Positions 12,371-25,587 of a stretch of 64,000 bases of DNA are shown here, in pieces. The DNA comes from Alligator mississippiensis (lineage: Eukaryota; Chordata; Crocodylia; Alligatoridae). The notes beneath the pieces were generated by a model, which was not told where the DNA came from, searched no databases, and worked only from the letters and a program-made list of their open reading frames with translations. Every line of letters starts with the position of its first letter. The first letter of the stretch is position 1. The DNA lies in the NCBI RefSeq assembly GCF_030867095.1, contig NC_081824.1, positions 116,878,162-116,942,161 of the forward strand, in the 5' to 3' direction. Made by a program: the position numbers and the translations under genes.

Positions 12371-12800
12371 CTGGGTACATCTACATGTGTGCTTTACTGC
12401 AGTTAACTAATTAGCTCCGCAGTAAAGCATCACAATCTACAGGTGCACTGATATTAGGGCTCAGTAAATTAATGCCACCATAAGATAGTACTACCTTATG
12501 GCGGAGTACTTAACTCCACTGAAACACGCATGTAGAAGGTGACAGGAGCTGGCTGGGGCACAAGGGTGCTAAAGGATGTAGGGCTGTCTGGTGCCTAGTC
12601 CTGCACTTTAGCACCCTCATGCCCCTCTCTCCCGCCTAACACTGCTTCCCAGAGCCCAGGGCTGACCTCCACCCTCCTGGGTCTCCTACCAGCCCAGAGC
12701 TGTTCTGCCCCAGCTCAAACCGCTGCAGTCGCAGGTGGACATTTAGATGCTGCATCTGGGAGCAGCCAGGTCCAGAGAGAACTGTGCCAGAATTGATCAT
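12371..12800. mobile_element. MITE of the GGGTACATCTACATG family, partial
   Basis: The left end CTGGGTACATCTACATGTG and the following CTAATTAGCTCCGCAGTAAA match the element at 29331-29745, which has GGGCATATCTATACA and CTAATTAGTTCCACAGTAAA. Both also share GCTGGCTGGGGCA(C/T)AAG and TCTACAGG. Here I see no clear matching right end; the far limit is a guess from where GC-rich sequence stops. No protein is encoded. The superfamily is not assigned because the target duplication is not visible. Confidence 0.5.
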
Positions 12801-12942
12801 GTTACCTTAATGGCACATGGAAAGGCACTCACTATCACCAAAAACACCAAATGAATAGGAGCAGGAACCTATCATATTTTGTTTCTTGGTTTCTTGGCGA
12901 ACTGCAGTTGTTGAGATACTGGCAATTTCCTGTTGTTTATAT

Positions 12943-14246
12943 CAGTGTTTCTCAACCCATGGGTCATGACCCGAAAGTGGGTCACAAGGATATATGAAAT
13001 AAAAATGGATCCTCCTTTAAAGGAGAAAAACATGGGAAACCACAGGTTTCCACTTGCAGACTAGCAGAATTCCAGCCTACAAGAAGCTACTCAGGGCTAA
13101 GGGGAGTGGAAAGAGGGTGATCAGGCAGAGGGCATCACGTGCATGTACACGTGTATGAGTATATGCACACATGCATGTGACAACCAGGCAGTGTGGAGAG
13201 TAGCTCCCACAGGTAAGTCTACAGGGCAGAATTGGGCGGGGGGGAGGGGATAGATGATGCATCAGGGGGGCAGAGGGGCACAAGATACATGTCATAGGGA
13301 TGTGGGGGCATGTGCCTCGCCAGCTTTGTGTGCCCACAGTGGGCAAGGGGCTGCAGCCTGACTGGGCCAGCATGGGCAGGATTCACCTCTGCAGCCCAGT
13401 GGCAGGACCCAGCATGGGAGGTCAGAGTGGGGTGGTGAGACACGTTGTTCCCAGTGCCACCACTGGGACCCCCACACCAGTTGTGCCACCAGCAGTGCAA
13501 GAAGTAATGAACGGTGGGGGGACAACCACACTGCCCTCACCTCCTCCCCCCACCAGCCACTCACTCACCAGGCCGCGGCTATGCTCTGCCATCATAGCCC
13601 AGCTGCCGCCACCGACACCACTTCCCTCAGGCTGCCCTTGAGGGGATGTGGGGTGGCGGGCAGTGCATGCAGCCTGAGGACAGTGATGATGCTGGCAGTG
13701 GTAGCCAGGCCATGGCACAAGATAGTGCCATGCCTGGTGCACAAGCTGCTGGCAGTGGGAGGAGCTGAGGGCAGCATGGTCCCCTGTCCTGTCTGTTATT
13801 TTGTGTGCTGTTGGCAGTGCAGGTAGCATGGCAGTCCCAGTGGCAGCAGTGGGAGTAATGAGTCTGCCCACCCCACTCCACCCTCCCACAGCAGATCCTG
13901 CCCACTGGGCTGCAGAGGCAGCTCCTACCCATGCCTGTCCAGCCAGGCTGCAGCCCCATGCCTGCTGTGGGTGCACAAATCTGTTGGGGCACATGCTACC
14001 CATGCCTTACACCCCTTGCCCCACATACCCACCTTCTGCCCCACACACTGCGGAGGTTGTGGCTTGGAGGCAGGGGGCAATGGGTCAGAAGTGAGGAGCA
14101 CTAGGAGGGCTGGGGGGTTGTGGGTTGGAAGTGAGGGGCACTGGCAGGTTCAGGGGGCTGTTTTCTATTTAAACGATTTCCTAGGTTGGGACTGACCATC
14201 AATGTTTACAAATGGGTCCTGGTACAAAAAAAGTTGAGAACCACTG
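12943..14246. mobile_element. Non-autonomous hAT-type element, 1.3 kb
   Basis: The element starts CAGTGTTTCTCAACCC and ends with the complement of CAGTGGTTCTCAACTTTTT, giving a terminal inverted repeat of CAGTGNTTCTCAAC. It is flanked by an 8-base target duplication with one mismatch, GTTTATAT at 12935-12942 and GTTTATAG at 14247-14254, which is diagnostic of hAT transposition. CAGTGGTTCTCAAC is a well-known vertebrate hAT terminus. The body is GC-rich, with long overlapping open frames on both strands of low-complexity composition and no transposase signature. A degenerate tandem array near its right end (14090-14150) is shared with the element at 40927-41473. Confidence 0.9.
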
Positions 14247-14254
14247 GTTTATAG

Positions 14255-16080
14255 GATCCATGCTGCTGCACTCTGCTACATTTATATTGTGTTGCTCAGC
14301 TGGGATATCAATGCTTCAGAGAGAAGAGAATCTCAAACAGCACTTTAAACTTGTATGGAGAAAAGCGTTCTCAAGGGATGGAAAGGACATATAATATGAC
14401 CCCTCTTCTATATCACAAAGGCATTAGTTTCAAGTTGCTTAGTCACCACTGGGCAAAAGGCCACACTTTTGTAGTTGGTGTGGCAATTTTTCCAAGTATG
14501 AAACCAGAAAATTCAAGTCAGCTGAAGCACTAAAGCCTTCTCCACATGCCCACTGCTTGGCAAGCTCTTCTACAGTTCACTTTTAAATTATAGTACAGTA
14601 CAAGAAAAAAGAGAGAGAAAAACTGCTTAGTAAAGAGCCAAGTCTAGTCTGTACATAATGAAAATGACTTGCTTTTGGAAAACACTTTAAAACAAATATT
14701 GGACAAATCAATGAGCTCTGAATAACAGCAGCATGCATTCTAATGTCTTGATGAGTAAACTGTAGAACATAATTTCCTGTCCAAATATTATCAGTACCAG
14801 CCCTTTCATGAACTTTTGTGCAACATCAATAGGAACAAGCAATTGATTGATGCTGGAAAATCACAGTTCTGAGATGAACTTGTGATTTTTTTTTTAAATA
14901 TGGCACTATCATCCTTCTTTCAGCAAAAGGAGAGGGAGAGAGACTGAAAGAAAGAAATTAGAACATACTCATTAACTAAGAGGATTAGGACTCCAAAAGT
15001 TCAGAACAGTTTGAACAATACATTTTTTAGAATATTTGAATTCATAAGTCTTGTCAGCTAAAAGGATAGGTCAAAAATCCTAACAAGGCAATGGAAAAAA
15101 ACAGAACAAAAGAGAGTTTCCATAAATACTCAGAGAAAAATTCCACTAAAAGTTTCTCCAGATTAGCAAGGATGATAACTGTAGGGAACAATCAGGAGTA
15201 TAACTGGTTGAGTATTTTCTAATGGAAAACTATTCTGACACAAACCTCTGGTTTGATGAAATCAAAATACTTCACAGGAATGTAACATTTCAGCAATGCT
15301 TTCTATGAAAAATTACCAAAGTCATTTGTTTTGATAAGGTCAAAGCACTTCATTTTGATTTTATCATCTTGATGTATATGCTTATATAACTAAACTTCTT
15401 GCATGGAATTAAAAATAATGATAATTAGCAGGCAATTATATTATTACTACCCTGCTAACTCTTGTCTCATTATTTCTCCCATTCAGAATGACAGCTCTAT
15501 TGTTCCTGCTTGAAGAGCACATTACACGTGTTTCTGTCCCTGAATGTGATGCCAACACATATGATCAAATTAAATCAGCCTGGCTCAAGTACATTTTAGG
15601 TAAAAATAGTCAGTGCTCAAATGTGCTTGTTATGTTTATTTGCTGTATTTCTTGCTAATTGCATACTTAATCTTTTGTTCATACCATATCATACCATTTA
15701 ATTTGGTTTGTAACAATTCTTGGGCAGTCAACAAGTAGACCAAACGAATACATTTAAGCTCTATAAAAACAATGCAACGCAGGATATGCAAATTAGCTGT
15801 TTATGTTCATACTTGGGGTATTTGCATGCAAAACTGAGGTGAGTGCAATTGCATATTTCCCTAAATTGAAAATCCAGACACACCTGATTCTTATCACACA
15901 CCATACCTTTGCCAAGCTCCCCTGCCAGCTAAAGATCTAAAAAGCTGTCATGCCTATCACTTTATCTCACAGGTGGGAAACTTGGATACTTTACATCCAT
16001 CAGCTGGAGAAGTTCTATCAGAGGTGTTTTCAGGCCATACTCCAAATGAGGTGGTAGAACGGTCTGATCAATGACAAAGT
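14255..16080. other. Unique AT-rich DNA
   Basis: AT-rich, no recognised repeat or gene. Minus-strand frames at 15962-16168 and 16248-16683 have unbiased amino-acid composition, but I could not match them to any family and they are not in a shared frame. Confidence 0.4.
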
Positions 16081-16087
16081 CCTGTGG

Positions 16088-16174
16088 CATGCAGGCTGCA
16101 TATCCATCATGCAGGCTGCATATCCATAAAATTATTAACAATAAAGGTCCTACTACAATTATTAACAATAAAGG
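16088..16174. repeat. Two adjacent micro-duplications
   Basis: Twenty bases (CATGCAGGCTGCATATCCAT) are perfectly repeated head to tail at 16088-16107 and 16108-16127. Directly after, 18 bases (AATTATTAACAATAAAGG) occur at 16130-16147 and again at 16157-16174. Both are local duplications with no sequence decay, so they are likely recent slippage or repair events. Confidence 0.9.
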
Positions 16175-18284
16175 GCCTGGGTAGGATATGTGGCTTAGAT
16201 GGATAAGTGATAGGTAATATGTATGTAGGATTCACAGATTCAAGGAATCAGACAGGGCCACGATGTGAATGCTCCTGCTGTGGTCCCTGCTTGGTTGGAT
16301 GATATATAAATGCCCAAGCAGCCCCAATATGGTGAAACAGAGATGTGTATTGTCCAAGGAAGCTCTTCAAGGACATCCTAAAGAGACATTTGATCAAGTG
16401 CAAGCTACTAGTTAATTCTTTCTGAGTTGCCAACTGTAAATAGGAAGCAATGGAATGCCCAAGGTAAGATAATCTTTTGAACAGCCCGAGCAAGCCCTTG
16501 GGCAGGAAAAGTGGGCAAAGTCAAGAAGGTGTTGGCCACAGCAATGGTAGCAGACCAACTTCCACACTGAGAAGCTTGATGAATTCTGTGACAAGAGATG
16601 CCGTGGGCTGGATCTGCAGACCCAGTTTTGACTCCTCCATTCCCTATGCAGAACTTTTGCTGTTGACTATGCAGGACTCCCAAGACAACAAAAATGACAA
16701 AACTACTAATAAGAAAACTACAAAAAAGAACAGAAATATCATAAATGGTCTGATCCCAAACTATTTCTTAGTAACATCAAAATCAATTCCTAAAATGAGA
16801 AGCATCTTCTCATCAGAAAAACACCCTGGAAAGTCAATATAGCATGACATATACAAAGTAGTAAAGTCTTGTTTGACAGGCTGCAGTAATTGAAAAGCAT
16901 ATATATGTCAAAATGTTCTGTAGTGTACCCCAAATCAAGCTAAATTGATTTAAGAAAGGGTTAATCCATTATAAATGGATTTATGATTGTGATTTGCATC
17001 CATTTAAATAGATTGATTTAAAATCAGTTTAGTTAAACCAATACAGTATTTAGACTATGCATTATTACATTTCCAAAACCCTTCAGTGGTACTATTCTTC
17101 AGGCTTTCTTTAAGAGCACTGTAGAAGAGCACCTGGAGTCAGGTGTAGTCAACACATCTTGCATGCATACTGCCAAAGAGTGTAAATGGTCTTTCTACGT
17201 AGCTTTACTGAGCAGGTTATCTCAGTTCTATGTAAAAATAGTTTATAGAGTCTTGTGCTGGAGGCTGCTGTTAGTAAGGGCATAGCATAATGCCGTCTTG
17301 GCAACAGATGTCTAAATCCATTTAGAAACCTATGTATGTACTATGCCCACACCAGAATTAAACCCTAAATGTTGTTATCAAATCCTTCTTAGCTCTAAAC
17401 TCAGTGAAAACAATGGAATTACACCAGGATTGAATTTAGCTTTTCAAGTTAATTATAATCAAACAGTTGCTATTCATACTTTATTGGAGTTCCTGGGAAA
17501 GAAGATTTAAAAAAGAAGGTTAAGACAAAGTTCATAACACTTAACTATGTACCTAATCTGTCTGGGAAAATTCTTATCTCACTTTGCACATTCCTTGGGC
17601 TATCTCTAATATTACTGAACTTCACTGCAGAGTAAACAACATGTAAGCATAAAATAATTACACATACAAATGATACAAAATTCTATACATTACATACACA
17701 TGCATTTACATGAATATATAGATAAATAAATTATAGATATCTATAGATATATACACATACACAATTGTATTTATTGCACAAGAATAAGGTTACAAGTTTA
17801 ATTAATAAAAAAGTTGCTATGATTATGGGCAAAACTCCACCCTGGAAATTCTACTGCCAAATATGATGGACCCCAAGTGACCTGCTCCACTAACCCTATC
17901 TTCAATGATCATAAGTAACCAGGAGTTCTGTAAAGAAGTTTTATACCAGAAACAAACCATATCTTCAGCAGAGGTAAATTGTCATAGCTCTAGTGAAGCC
18001 AACAGAACTATGACAATTTATATCAGCTGATCAAGTACCCCAAAGGGCACAGGAATAAGCTATGTGAGATAAAGCAGGTTAGGGTGCTAGAGCATGTCAG
18101 CTGCTCTGTATTAACTTTTTACATGTACACTCTTACCCTGTAGTAAATGAAAACTAGCCCACAGTAGCTTATATCTCTTCCATTCCATTGTAAGACACCT
18201 ATGGAGTTTAGTTTTAGGATTAGATTTAGGATAGACCAATCAGAGTAGATAAATATACCACAAAAGCTTTTGTTTTATATAGTG
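16175..18284. other. Unique AT-rich DNA with a small palindromic relic
   Basis: Around 16930-17040 the words CTAAATTGATTTAAG and AAATCAGTTTAGTTAAACC form an imperfect inverted repeat like the ends of small sauropsid MITEs, low confidence. An AT-rich, TATA/CATA-rich run lies at 17640-17770. No gene supported. Confidence 0.4.
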
Positions 18285-18958
18285 TTTCATAGATTTCATA
18301 AACATTTGGGCTGGAAGGGACCCCGGAGGATCATCAAGTCCAGCATCCTGCCCCAAGGGCAGGAAGTCAGCAGGGATCATAGGATCCCGGCAAGATAAGC
18401 ATCCAAATGTTTCTTGAAGGCGTTCAAAGTGTGTGCTTGAACCACCTCCGGCGGCAGTCTATTCCAAACCTTGGGGGCTCGGACAGTGAAGAAGTTCTTT
18501 CTTATGTCCAGCCTGAATCGGTCGCAGTGGAGTTTGTGACTGTTCGATCTTGTCATCCCTTGGGGCGCTCTGGTGAACAGACATTCCCCAGGTCCTGATG
18601 AGCACCCCGATAAACTTATAGGTGGCCACCAGATCAGCCCTGAGCCTGCACTTTGCCAGGCTGAAGAGCCCCATGGCTCTCAGCCTCTCTTCATAAGGCC
18701 TGTTTTCCTGATCTCTGATCATGTGTGTGGCTCTCCTCTGCACTCTCTCAAGCTTCTCCACATCCTTTTTGAATTGTGGAGCCCAAAACTGGATGCAGTA
18801 CTCCAGCTGCGGCCTCACCAAGACGGAGTACAATGGGAGAATGACGTCCCGGGATTTGCTTGAGAAGCATCTACAGATGCAAGCCAGCATTTTGCTCGCT
18901 TTACTAGCCGCAGCATCACGCTGAAGGCTTATGTTCATACTGAAGGCTCATGTTCATG
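18285..18958 (-). mobile_element. CR1 LINE, 5'-truncated, about 0.67 kb
   Basis: Minus-strand CR1 with a TTTCATAGATTTCATA terminal repeat at the low end and a GGCTGGAAGGGACC block. A 159-residue open frame (18459-18938) covers the RT C terminus: VRPQLEYCIQFWAPQFKKDVEKLERVQRRATHM then RPYEERLRAMGLFSL. The breakpoint at the 5' side carries a 19-base tandem duplication (CTGAAGGCTTATGTTCATA and CTGAAGGCTCATGTTCATG, two mismatches) at 18921-18958. The long open frame and intact motifs suggest a younger copy than 5043-5580. Confidence 0.93.
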
Positions 18959-19299
18959 AGTTTGTGGGCTGAAAGTGCTAAATGCCTGTTGGGAAAGTAC
19001 TGTTGGGATCCAAGTCCCTTTTTTTTTAATCTCACCCACACGATGACCTCTTTGCATCTGATGATACTTGCCTGAGATCAAACAGACATGGAACACAAAG
19101 TAGTATCCAAGAGGCATTTACAGATCACTCATCAGTAATCACAAGACAAGCACCCATGTATTCTGTCTGTATGTGGCCATGCAAAATAGCATATTTTTCA
19201 AAATTGAAGACAACCCTAAGTTTAAGAATTATGTTTGTTATAATTTTCCATGTATAGAAACTAATTATTAGAGGACAATCTTAAATTCATCCCCACTCC

Positions 19300-19920
19300 C
19301 ACTGCAGCAGAGAAAGCAGTGGTGGGGGGAAGATGGTGGGAATAAGGCAGTGGGGGAAGTAGTAAGGGGGCAGGTAATAGAGGAAGCAGTGGGGGACAGG
19401 CAGAAGGGGGACAGGTGGTGGGGGGGCAGTGGAGACAGGCAGTGCTACAGGAAGGGGGGAACAGGCACCTTGCTCCCTGTCACCTTTCCCCTTCCACATA
19501 TCCTGCCCCCCTTGCTCCTACCTCCCCTCACAGACTCTGCCGCCTGCCAGTCTCAGGCTCCCACCAGCTGTCTTCCCCTGTCCCTTCCTCGTATCCTCCC
19601 CACAGTTGGGGCCAGGACCAAGGCCACAGCCAGGGCCATGGTCCATAGCCCAGGCAGAAGCCCAGGTGGAGCCTGCGGGTGCCAGAGCAAAGGTAAACAG
19701 CAGGTGGTGTGGAAGGGGGTAGGGGGAGCAGGGGCTCAAGGCTGCATGGAGACAGAAGTGGCACTTCAGGGGAAAGGGAGATCTGGGGCCCAAGTCTGCT
19801 GAAAGGAGAGGCAGGGGTGCAGTGGCAGCAGAGTGGGGGACAAGCAGCAGCTGCATCTCCAGTCCCAACCTGGGGCCAGGGCCAGGGCTGCAACAGCCAC
19901 CTGTCCCATGTTAAATGGGG
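19300..19920. repeat. Polypurine/GC-rich block of unknown class
   Basis: From about 19318 to 19470 the plus strand is almost all purine with repeated G runs in units like CAGTGGGGGACAGGCAG. The rest is GC-rich with repeated CCAGGGCC-type words. Flanks contain TCTTAAATTCATCCCC (about 19279-19294) and GGGGAAATAAACCTTATCTT (19917-19936), which may be the remains of terminal inverted repeats. A CTTATCTTAAAA word on the right also occurs in reverse at the right edge of the 7.2-8.3 kb block. The evidence is too weak to name a family. Confidence 0.4.
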
Positions 19921-19959
19921 AAATAAACCTTATCTTAAAATTGAGTAAATACATACATA

Positions 19960-21450
19960 ATCCCATTTTTGCAGTGCCTAAAATAGCCAGCCAGAGGGTT
20001 TAGAGTAGTGCAAGTGATAGACAGGAAACTACATAGCACAATATGTCCACAGATCAGGGCAAGACTTTATGAAGGGGCACTTGCTCTGAAGGAAAAGCCT
20101 TTTTGTCCCGTGTGCCTTCACAGATGAGCCAGAAATGCTGCATGTATTAAATGCTCCACCGAAAGAGGCAGATCTGTGTAACTGTGTTTCAGCATTGAGC
20201 AGAGTACAGAGCAGAAATTTCCTTCAGCAAAATTCCCCAACACTCATTTTTAATTAAACCAGTTCACTGTTTCTCAGTCCTGACTGCATTGAACCCTGAC
20301 TCACGGGATGGCACTGTCACATATTTAAAAGTTACTGCATAGCAGGTAGCAGACGGGGTTTGTGGAGGTGGTTTCTTTGCAGTGTCAGCCTAAATTTAAA
20401 GTGAATGAAAGTCTCATGACAGACGGGGCATTTCTGTGCCATACTGGGTTTTTCTCTGTATGTTTCCACACTCCATAGTTTCAGCTTAAGGCCCTGTGCA
20501 TTTCAAGAGACCTTGTCTATCACTTAAAGCTCCATATTGCTTTCTTTTGCAGAAAGTACTTTTTTTTTGTAATTTCTTTATGTGCCTTTGCATATTATAT
20601 ATTAATTAGAGACTGGGAGCAGTTTCCTGGAAGGTTTCTGATGGCTCTGAAAAGGTGCAAATAACTAACATCCAGAACAAAATGATCCAAGCTTCTGACT
20701 TCCTCCTGCAGTTTTCACTTTGCCTGGTTCTTTTTTAGTCAATTATGATCAGATATTTGGAGTTCATCCATTTACTGTGAATTCCTTGATTTTTTTTTTT
20801 TCTTTTTAAAGTCAAAGGCCTCTGCAGGCCTCTGAGTTTAGTTAGAGAAAATGTGCTTTGAATCTGATAGGAGACAAGCATGCAGGAGGTCCTATTTAAC
20901 ACTCTCATAGAACTTCACTTACCTTACATTGTCTCGTATGCCAAGGGTATTAACCATTATTCATACTTGATATTCCCTCCAAAAGACAGCATGCCCTGGG
21001 GATTGCTTGGATGTTTTGATCTGTTAAATCATTCTGAATGCCAGAAAGCTAGAGTCTGAATCTGAAGGGAAAAAAATCCTTTTGTAACCACAGGTCAGGA
21101 ACAGGAAATATAATACATTCTTGCTCTCATTCACACAGTGCGCAGAGTGCCAGTGCCTAGAGGTACCTAGGTGATGTCCTGCTCACAGCACCCTTAGCAC
21201 TGTGCAGTAGCCATTCCCTCTGAAAGGGAGGAGGAGGTAGGCATAGACATGGGAGGGGGCAGTCCCAGAGCAGCGTGGCCCCAGAGCTCTACTATTTGTG
21301 GAATAAAGAAAGGGGAGAGGGGCCATTGGCTCACTTTACAGAGGTGCCAATATCTTTTGGTGCTTGGAACAGGTTTCACTTCAGATTCATGACTGCCATC
21401 CTTTATGTGGTCCTATGTGCCTGATTTGCATCAGAATGATAAAAACTCTT
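19960..21450. other. Unique DNA; possible conserved core
   Basis: No gene or classified repeat. The 20540-20830 part is AT-rich and free of repeat features (includes TTAATTAGAGACTGGGAGCA and TCAATTATGATCAGATATTT), and might be a conserved non-coding element; this needs an alignment to say. Confidence 0.35.
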
Positions 21451-21790
21451 AGGGTGCCTATACACATGCTTTGGCGTGGTTGCGGGAGGGAGAGGGAGGA
21501 GTTTTAATAAGAGTGGCTTCCAGGAGCCACTCTAATTAAAATGTCACAGTGTCTCATGTATTCAGCATCCTGCATTTAAAATTGGGGGGGGGGGACACTT
21601 TAATTAAAGCTTGTTTGATAATCTTTAGTTAAAGTGCCACTGCTGCCATTTTGAAATGCGGGACTTTGAGTACACCAAATGCTGCAACTCGCCGGAGTGT
21701 TCAAAGTACAATGCTCCAGCAGACTCAAATTTATTGAGTTTGCTCCAACACATCTAATCAGAACATGTTGCAGCATGTGTATAGTGCCTT
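21451..21790. mobile_element. TIR element (MITE), 340 bp
   Basis: The left end AGGGTGCCTATACACATGCT is mirrored by AGCATGTGTATAGTGCCT at the right (three mismatches or gaps). The body has no transposase; it includes a G11 run at 21584-21594. The tip resembles the GGGTA-type tips at 12371, 29331 and 54973. No clear target duplication, so the superfamily is open. Confidence 0.65.
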
Positions 21791-24700
21791 TTGTGCTATC
21801 TGCACACCTTTCTTTTTCTGCAATGGGGTCTTTTATAGACAGGGGCAGGGTATCATTTAGCGTTATGTTTTGTAGTTTATTTCTCTTAATTAACTTATAT
21901 CTTGAAAGGGCTGGGAGACTCTGGTGTATGAAACATAGCAGCTGTTTGTGAAAGGTATCAAAATACAAAGGCTACATCTGCTAGATGGAGATTAGATATT
22001 TTTAACCATATTTCATCGCTCACAATAGGACTGAACAAATAATGTCAACTCAAGTGGATCTTCCAAGAGGGTTTAAGTGACCACTTAGTTCCTGTTGCTG
22101 CACACAGTGCTTTGCAAGGTAGTAAAATGCATTGAAAACTGAACTAAAGACAAAAGACGATGAAGAATTTATTTCATTTTCCTCAGTAATGCCACAGGGA
22201 AAGGTTTTAAGCATCAGTAATGGTGCACAAAGTAGTAGTAAAAGTGCCCATAGTTTGATTGAATAAGAAGAACATTTATTAATAAGGGATACTGGGCTGG
22301 ATTTCTGTCAGGTCTTCCCAGAATGAATCATTTTGCTATGTTCCTTCTTCCATTTGGATGATTTCTCCTATACGTGGAATTCTTTACACCAGTAGTTATA
22401 TACTTCTTTCCTATCATATTCCATCTGGATACTTCGGCCACACTGCAAACCCTCACTCCCATTTGTGGTCCAAAGGCCTGTCTTCTTATGTCATTTCCCC
22501 ATCAAAAGGAGTGAGGGATACTCACACAGTATAGTACAGTATTTAGCTTTTCCAGTAAACTTATTGAAATCAGTGGGGGATCTCCCATTCTTGGATTATT
22601 GAATACACAGTCTAACTCCTGGACTTATGCACAGGAACCCACAAATATGTTCTGTCACTTCACCTGATTCTGGGTCCATGGTTGTACAGTACTAAGCCCA
22701 ATGGATAGGACTCCAATTAGGTTTCCTGATTAATAATTTTAATATTAATAATTAAGGATCACTCTACTACTGCTAAGTGACTCATAACCAGTCATTAGTG
22801 CAATTCACTTAACCAACCCAAACAATTTCTACCCTGAAACCACACAGCTGACTGCATTTAAAAATGTAAAACAGTCATTTTGAGAAGGGTTTATAAAGTC
22901 ATTTTATATCTTTAAATTTAATTTAGCAGCAGGGTAAAGTATAATGCTTCCCTTTGGGACCCAAAGTGCAAACATAAAGAAATTAGATGAGCCATTGAGA
23001 AAAAGGATCTGTGTGGTAAGCCAGTGCTATGCTTCCACCCATGAACCTAATTGAAATTAGCCAATTCACCTAACAGAGATGCATAAGAGCAATGACCTGT
23101 TACTAACACAGGCACTAATAGATTTTCTGACTACTCAGGAATAGGTTTTCTGATTATTCAGTTCCAGAAGGAGAAGATGAAAGTGGAAGAGATGACCAAA
23201 TACAGTTCCTACTTTTTTTTCCAGGTTTGGTTTTCCAGGACTGGAAAACAAAAAGTTGGAACATTTAACCAAAGTTTGTATCACAGACACCAAGGGCTAC
23301 ATTGTAACTTTACAATCTGCCCTGAGGAAGGCATAATTCTGCCTCAGTACTCACTGGCTTAGGAGGAAAGAAGCATCCAGGTAGCTATACTTGAAGGGCA
23401 GAACCAAAACTCCCCTCAGTCTCCTATTTGCTCACTGGAAGGAGAATCAGAAGAGTAGCCACTGTTTTCCCCAGTGCACTAGAGATGCAGTCCAGTCTGG
23501 GCAAGCAGGGAAATTTGTGCCACTGAAGAAAGGCTATGACCATCTAGCCTTCAAGTGTCATAGTCCCTTTTCTTGGCTACCATTGCACTTAGATTGTATT
23601 GTACTTATCAATTTATAGACTCTGATTCTAAACCTTCAATGTGAAAACACCTGATCATTGGTGTTTTAGGATCTGAATGGGGTCCTCAATTCAAAGCTAG
23701 CCCATACCTCTATATTGGATTAAACCAAAATCCTATCTCCAAATTCCACTGAACTTCAGAATATTTGAAATCAGAATCAGATTTAAAATGTGCAACTCAA
23801 ATCCATTTCTCATTTGAAACTTCTTGTTCTCTATACCAAGGGCAACATACCTCATTAGTTTATTATTTCTTTTTCCATACTATTCTCAGTTAAAGTCAGA
23901 ATACATTATATCTTTGGAAAATTATTCCAAAGAGATCATTATGCATTTAGTTTGATGTTTACCTCTCATGTTCTTCATGCAATGGTAACTAGTGATGATT
24001 GCAGGAGCCAATAATGACTTTTCTCTATGTCCAAATTTTCAGAGGATAGGCACTATGGCTTTTGGCTAAGGGGATATTTATAACATATTCAGCTTTTCTC
24101 TTGCTTTAATGTTAAAATTAATAGTATCAAGGGATAGTGCCTGGGTTATTTGCAATCCATTCAAAAATGCATATTAGAGGAAAATATATAATTCATTAAA
24201 TGTATTGCTTAAGGTGAGAAACTTTAAATTGAGTTTTGTAAGTTTTGAGTTTGGGGGTTATACTTGGCATAGGCCACTAAGAATGTTGAATTATTCATAC
24301 CAAAAGACTGCCAGTGGGAATACCAAGAAAACAGAAATGGAGCTTGGAATGTGGTTTCATTTTATTAAAAAAAAATTAAAAATTAAATAGCTGTGTTATA
24401 CTTCAAAATACTTTATTCCCTCTTCATCAAAACAGCTGCTGATTTATAGCTGTTACTTTTGTTACTCTAATTCTGCTATACATTTTTTAGACAATGTATA
24501 TTCCCCCTTACTGACATTAAGCCAGAATGACAGAGGGAACTGTACTACCTACTCTACTGACAAATATGAAATATAATACTACACAACTTTATATCCCTAT
24601 AGTTTTGATTTCCAAATAGTCAGGAGATATGCACTGGGATATGTTTATAAAGGAAAATGAGTTTTACTCTTACCTATCATGATGTTGCTATTCCATAAAA

Positions 24701-25587
24701 TCAGTTTGTTAAGTTAGTAAAGTCCTCTTTCAAAGATGGAAGGTGCTATGCAAATATTAATAATTGTTAATAATAGTTAATAGCTGTGCATGGACAGATG
24801 TAAATGTAGCCAGGTAAGAATCTATAATACTGCATTTAAAGCTTAGTCCAACTCTGTTATGAAAAGATAAGGTTACCTGGTGTCCAAAAGGAAACCTCTT
24901 ACTTGTATAAAGTAGAGATTTTTCTTGGCAGCAAAATATCTTCTTCAGCTGCTATAAAGAAAAAGCTGGAGTAAGAACTGAAATGAAACCGAGTACTTGC
25001 TTGGACTCTGTTTTTTCATCATCAAATACGGGTAACTCCCATTGATTGCAATGGGCTTTTCTCATCTCCTGTAGAAAGAGGATAGGTAGGTTGTAGAAAT
25101 AGGAAAGATCAAAACACAGAATTAAAAACAGGTTCCAGGGTTTCTTATTGAGTCACGTTTTCCAAGAGCTGTTCTCCCTTTTACTTTTCTTTTTCCATTT
25201 CATTTAATTAGAAACAACACAGTGCTGAACATGTGAAATTAAATGCCTCAAACCCCTCACCCAGCAACCCGCCACCTGCAGCTCTACTAACTATATGCAC
25301 ATGGCCTGTGGCTTTCCCCCTACATGAAGAGAAGAAGGAGCAGAAGTCAATTCATCTGATGGAGTGTCCTGTTTCATCTCATCTTCAGAAATGCAGTTGC
25401 TCAGCAAAATTACAACTCAGAAAAACAAGAAAAGAAACCAGGAAAGCAAACATAACATAACATTATATAACAGATTGAAAGAACAGTAACAGAAGTATCA
25501 GGGCTTTACCCTCCGCACCCCAAATGAGCACTGTTACTCAAATTTGCTGGCTTTCACTGTGGAAAACCCTAGGTCTCCATTCCCAAA
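21791..25587. other. Long unique AT-rich stretch, no gene
   Basis: The largest repeat-poor interval of the window. I see no coding signal and no RNA gene. Around 24735-24785, AAGGTGCTATGCAAATATTAAT resembles the 3' tail of an old LINE/SINE, at low confidence. Confidence 0.5.

Noticed and set aside
13219-14094. Frames of up to 193 residues on both strands
   Set aside because: Inside a hAT element's GC-rich body, low-complexity, no transposase motif.
16248-16842. Possible transposase or host exon on the minus strand near 15.9-16.7 kb
   Set aside because: I compared it with Harbinger/HARBI1, hAT and piggyBac motifs and could not find a match; frames are inconsistent.
19350-19893. A 150-residue frame and overlapping frames on the other strand
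   Set aside because: Polypurine and GC-rich sequence gives long frames by chance; no recognisable protein.
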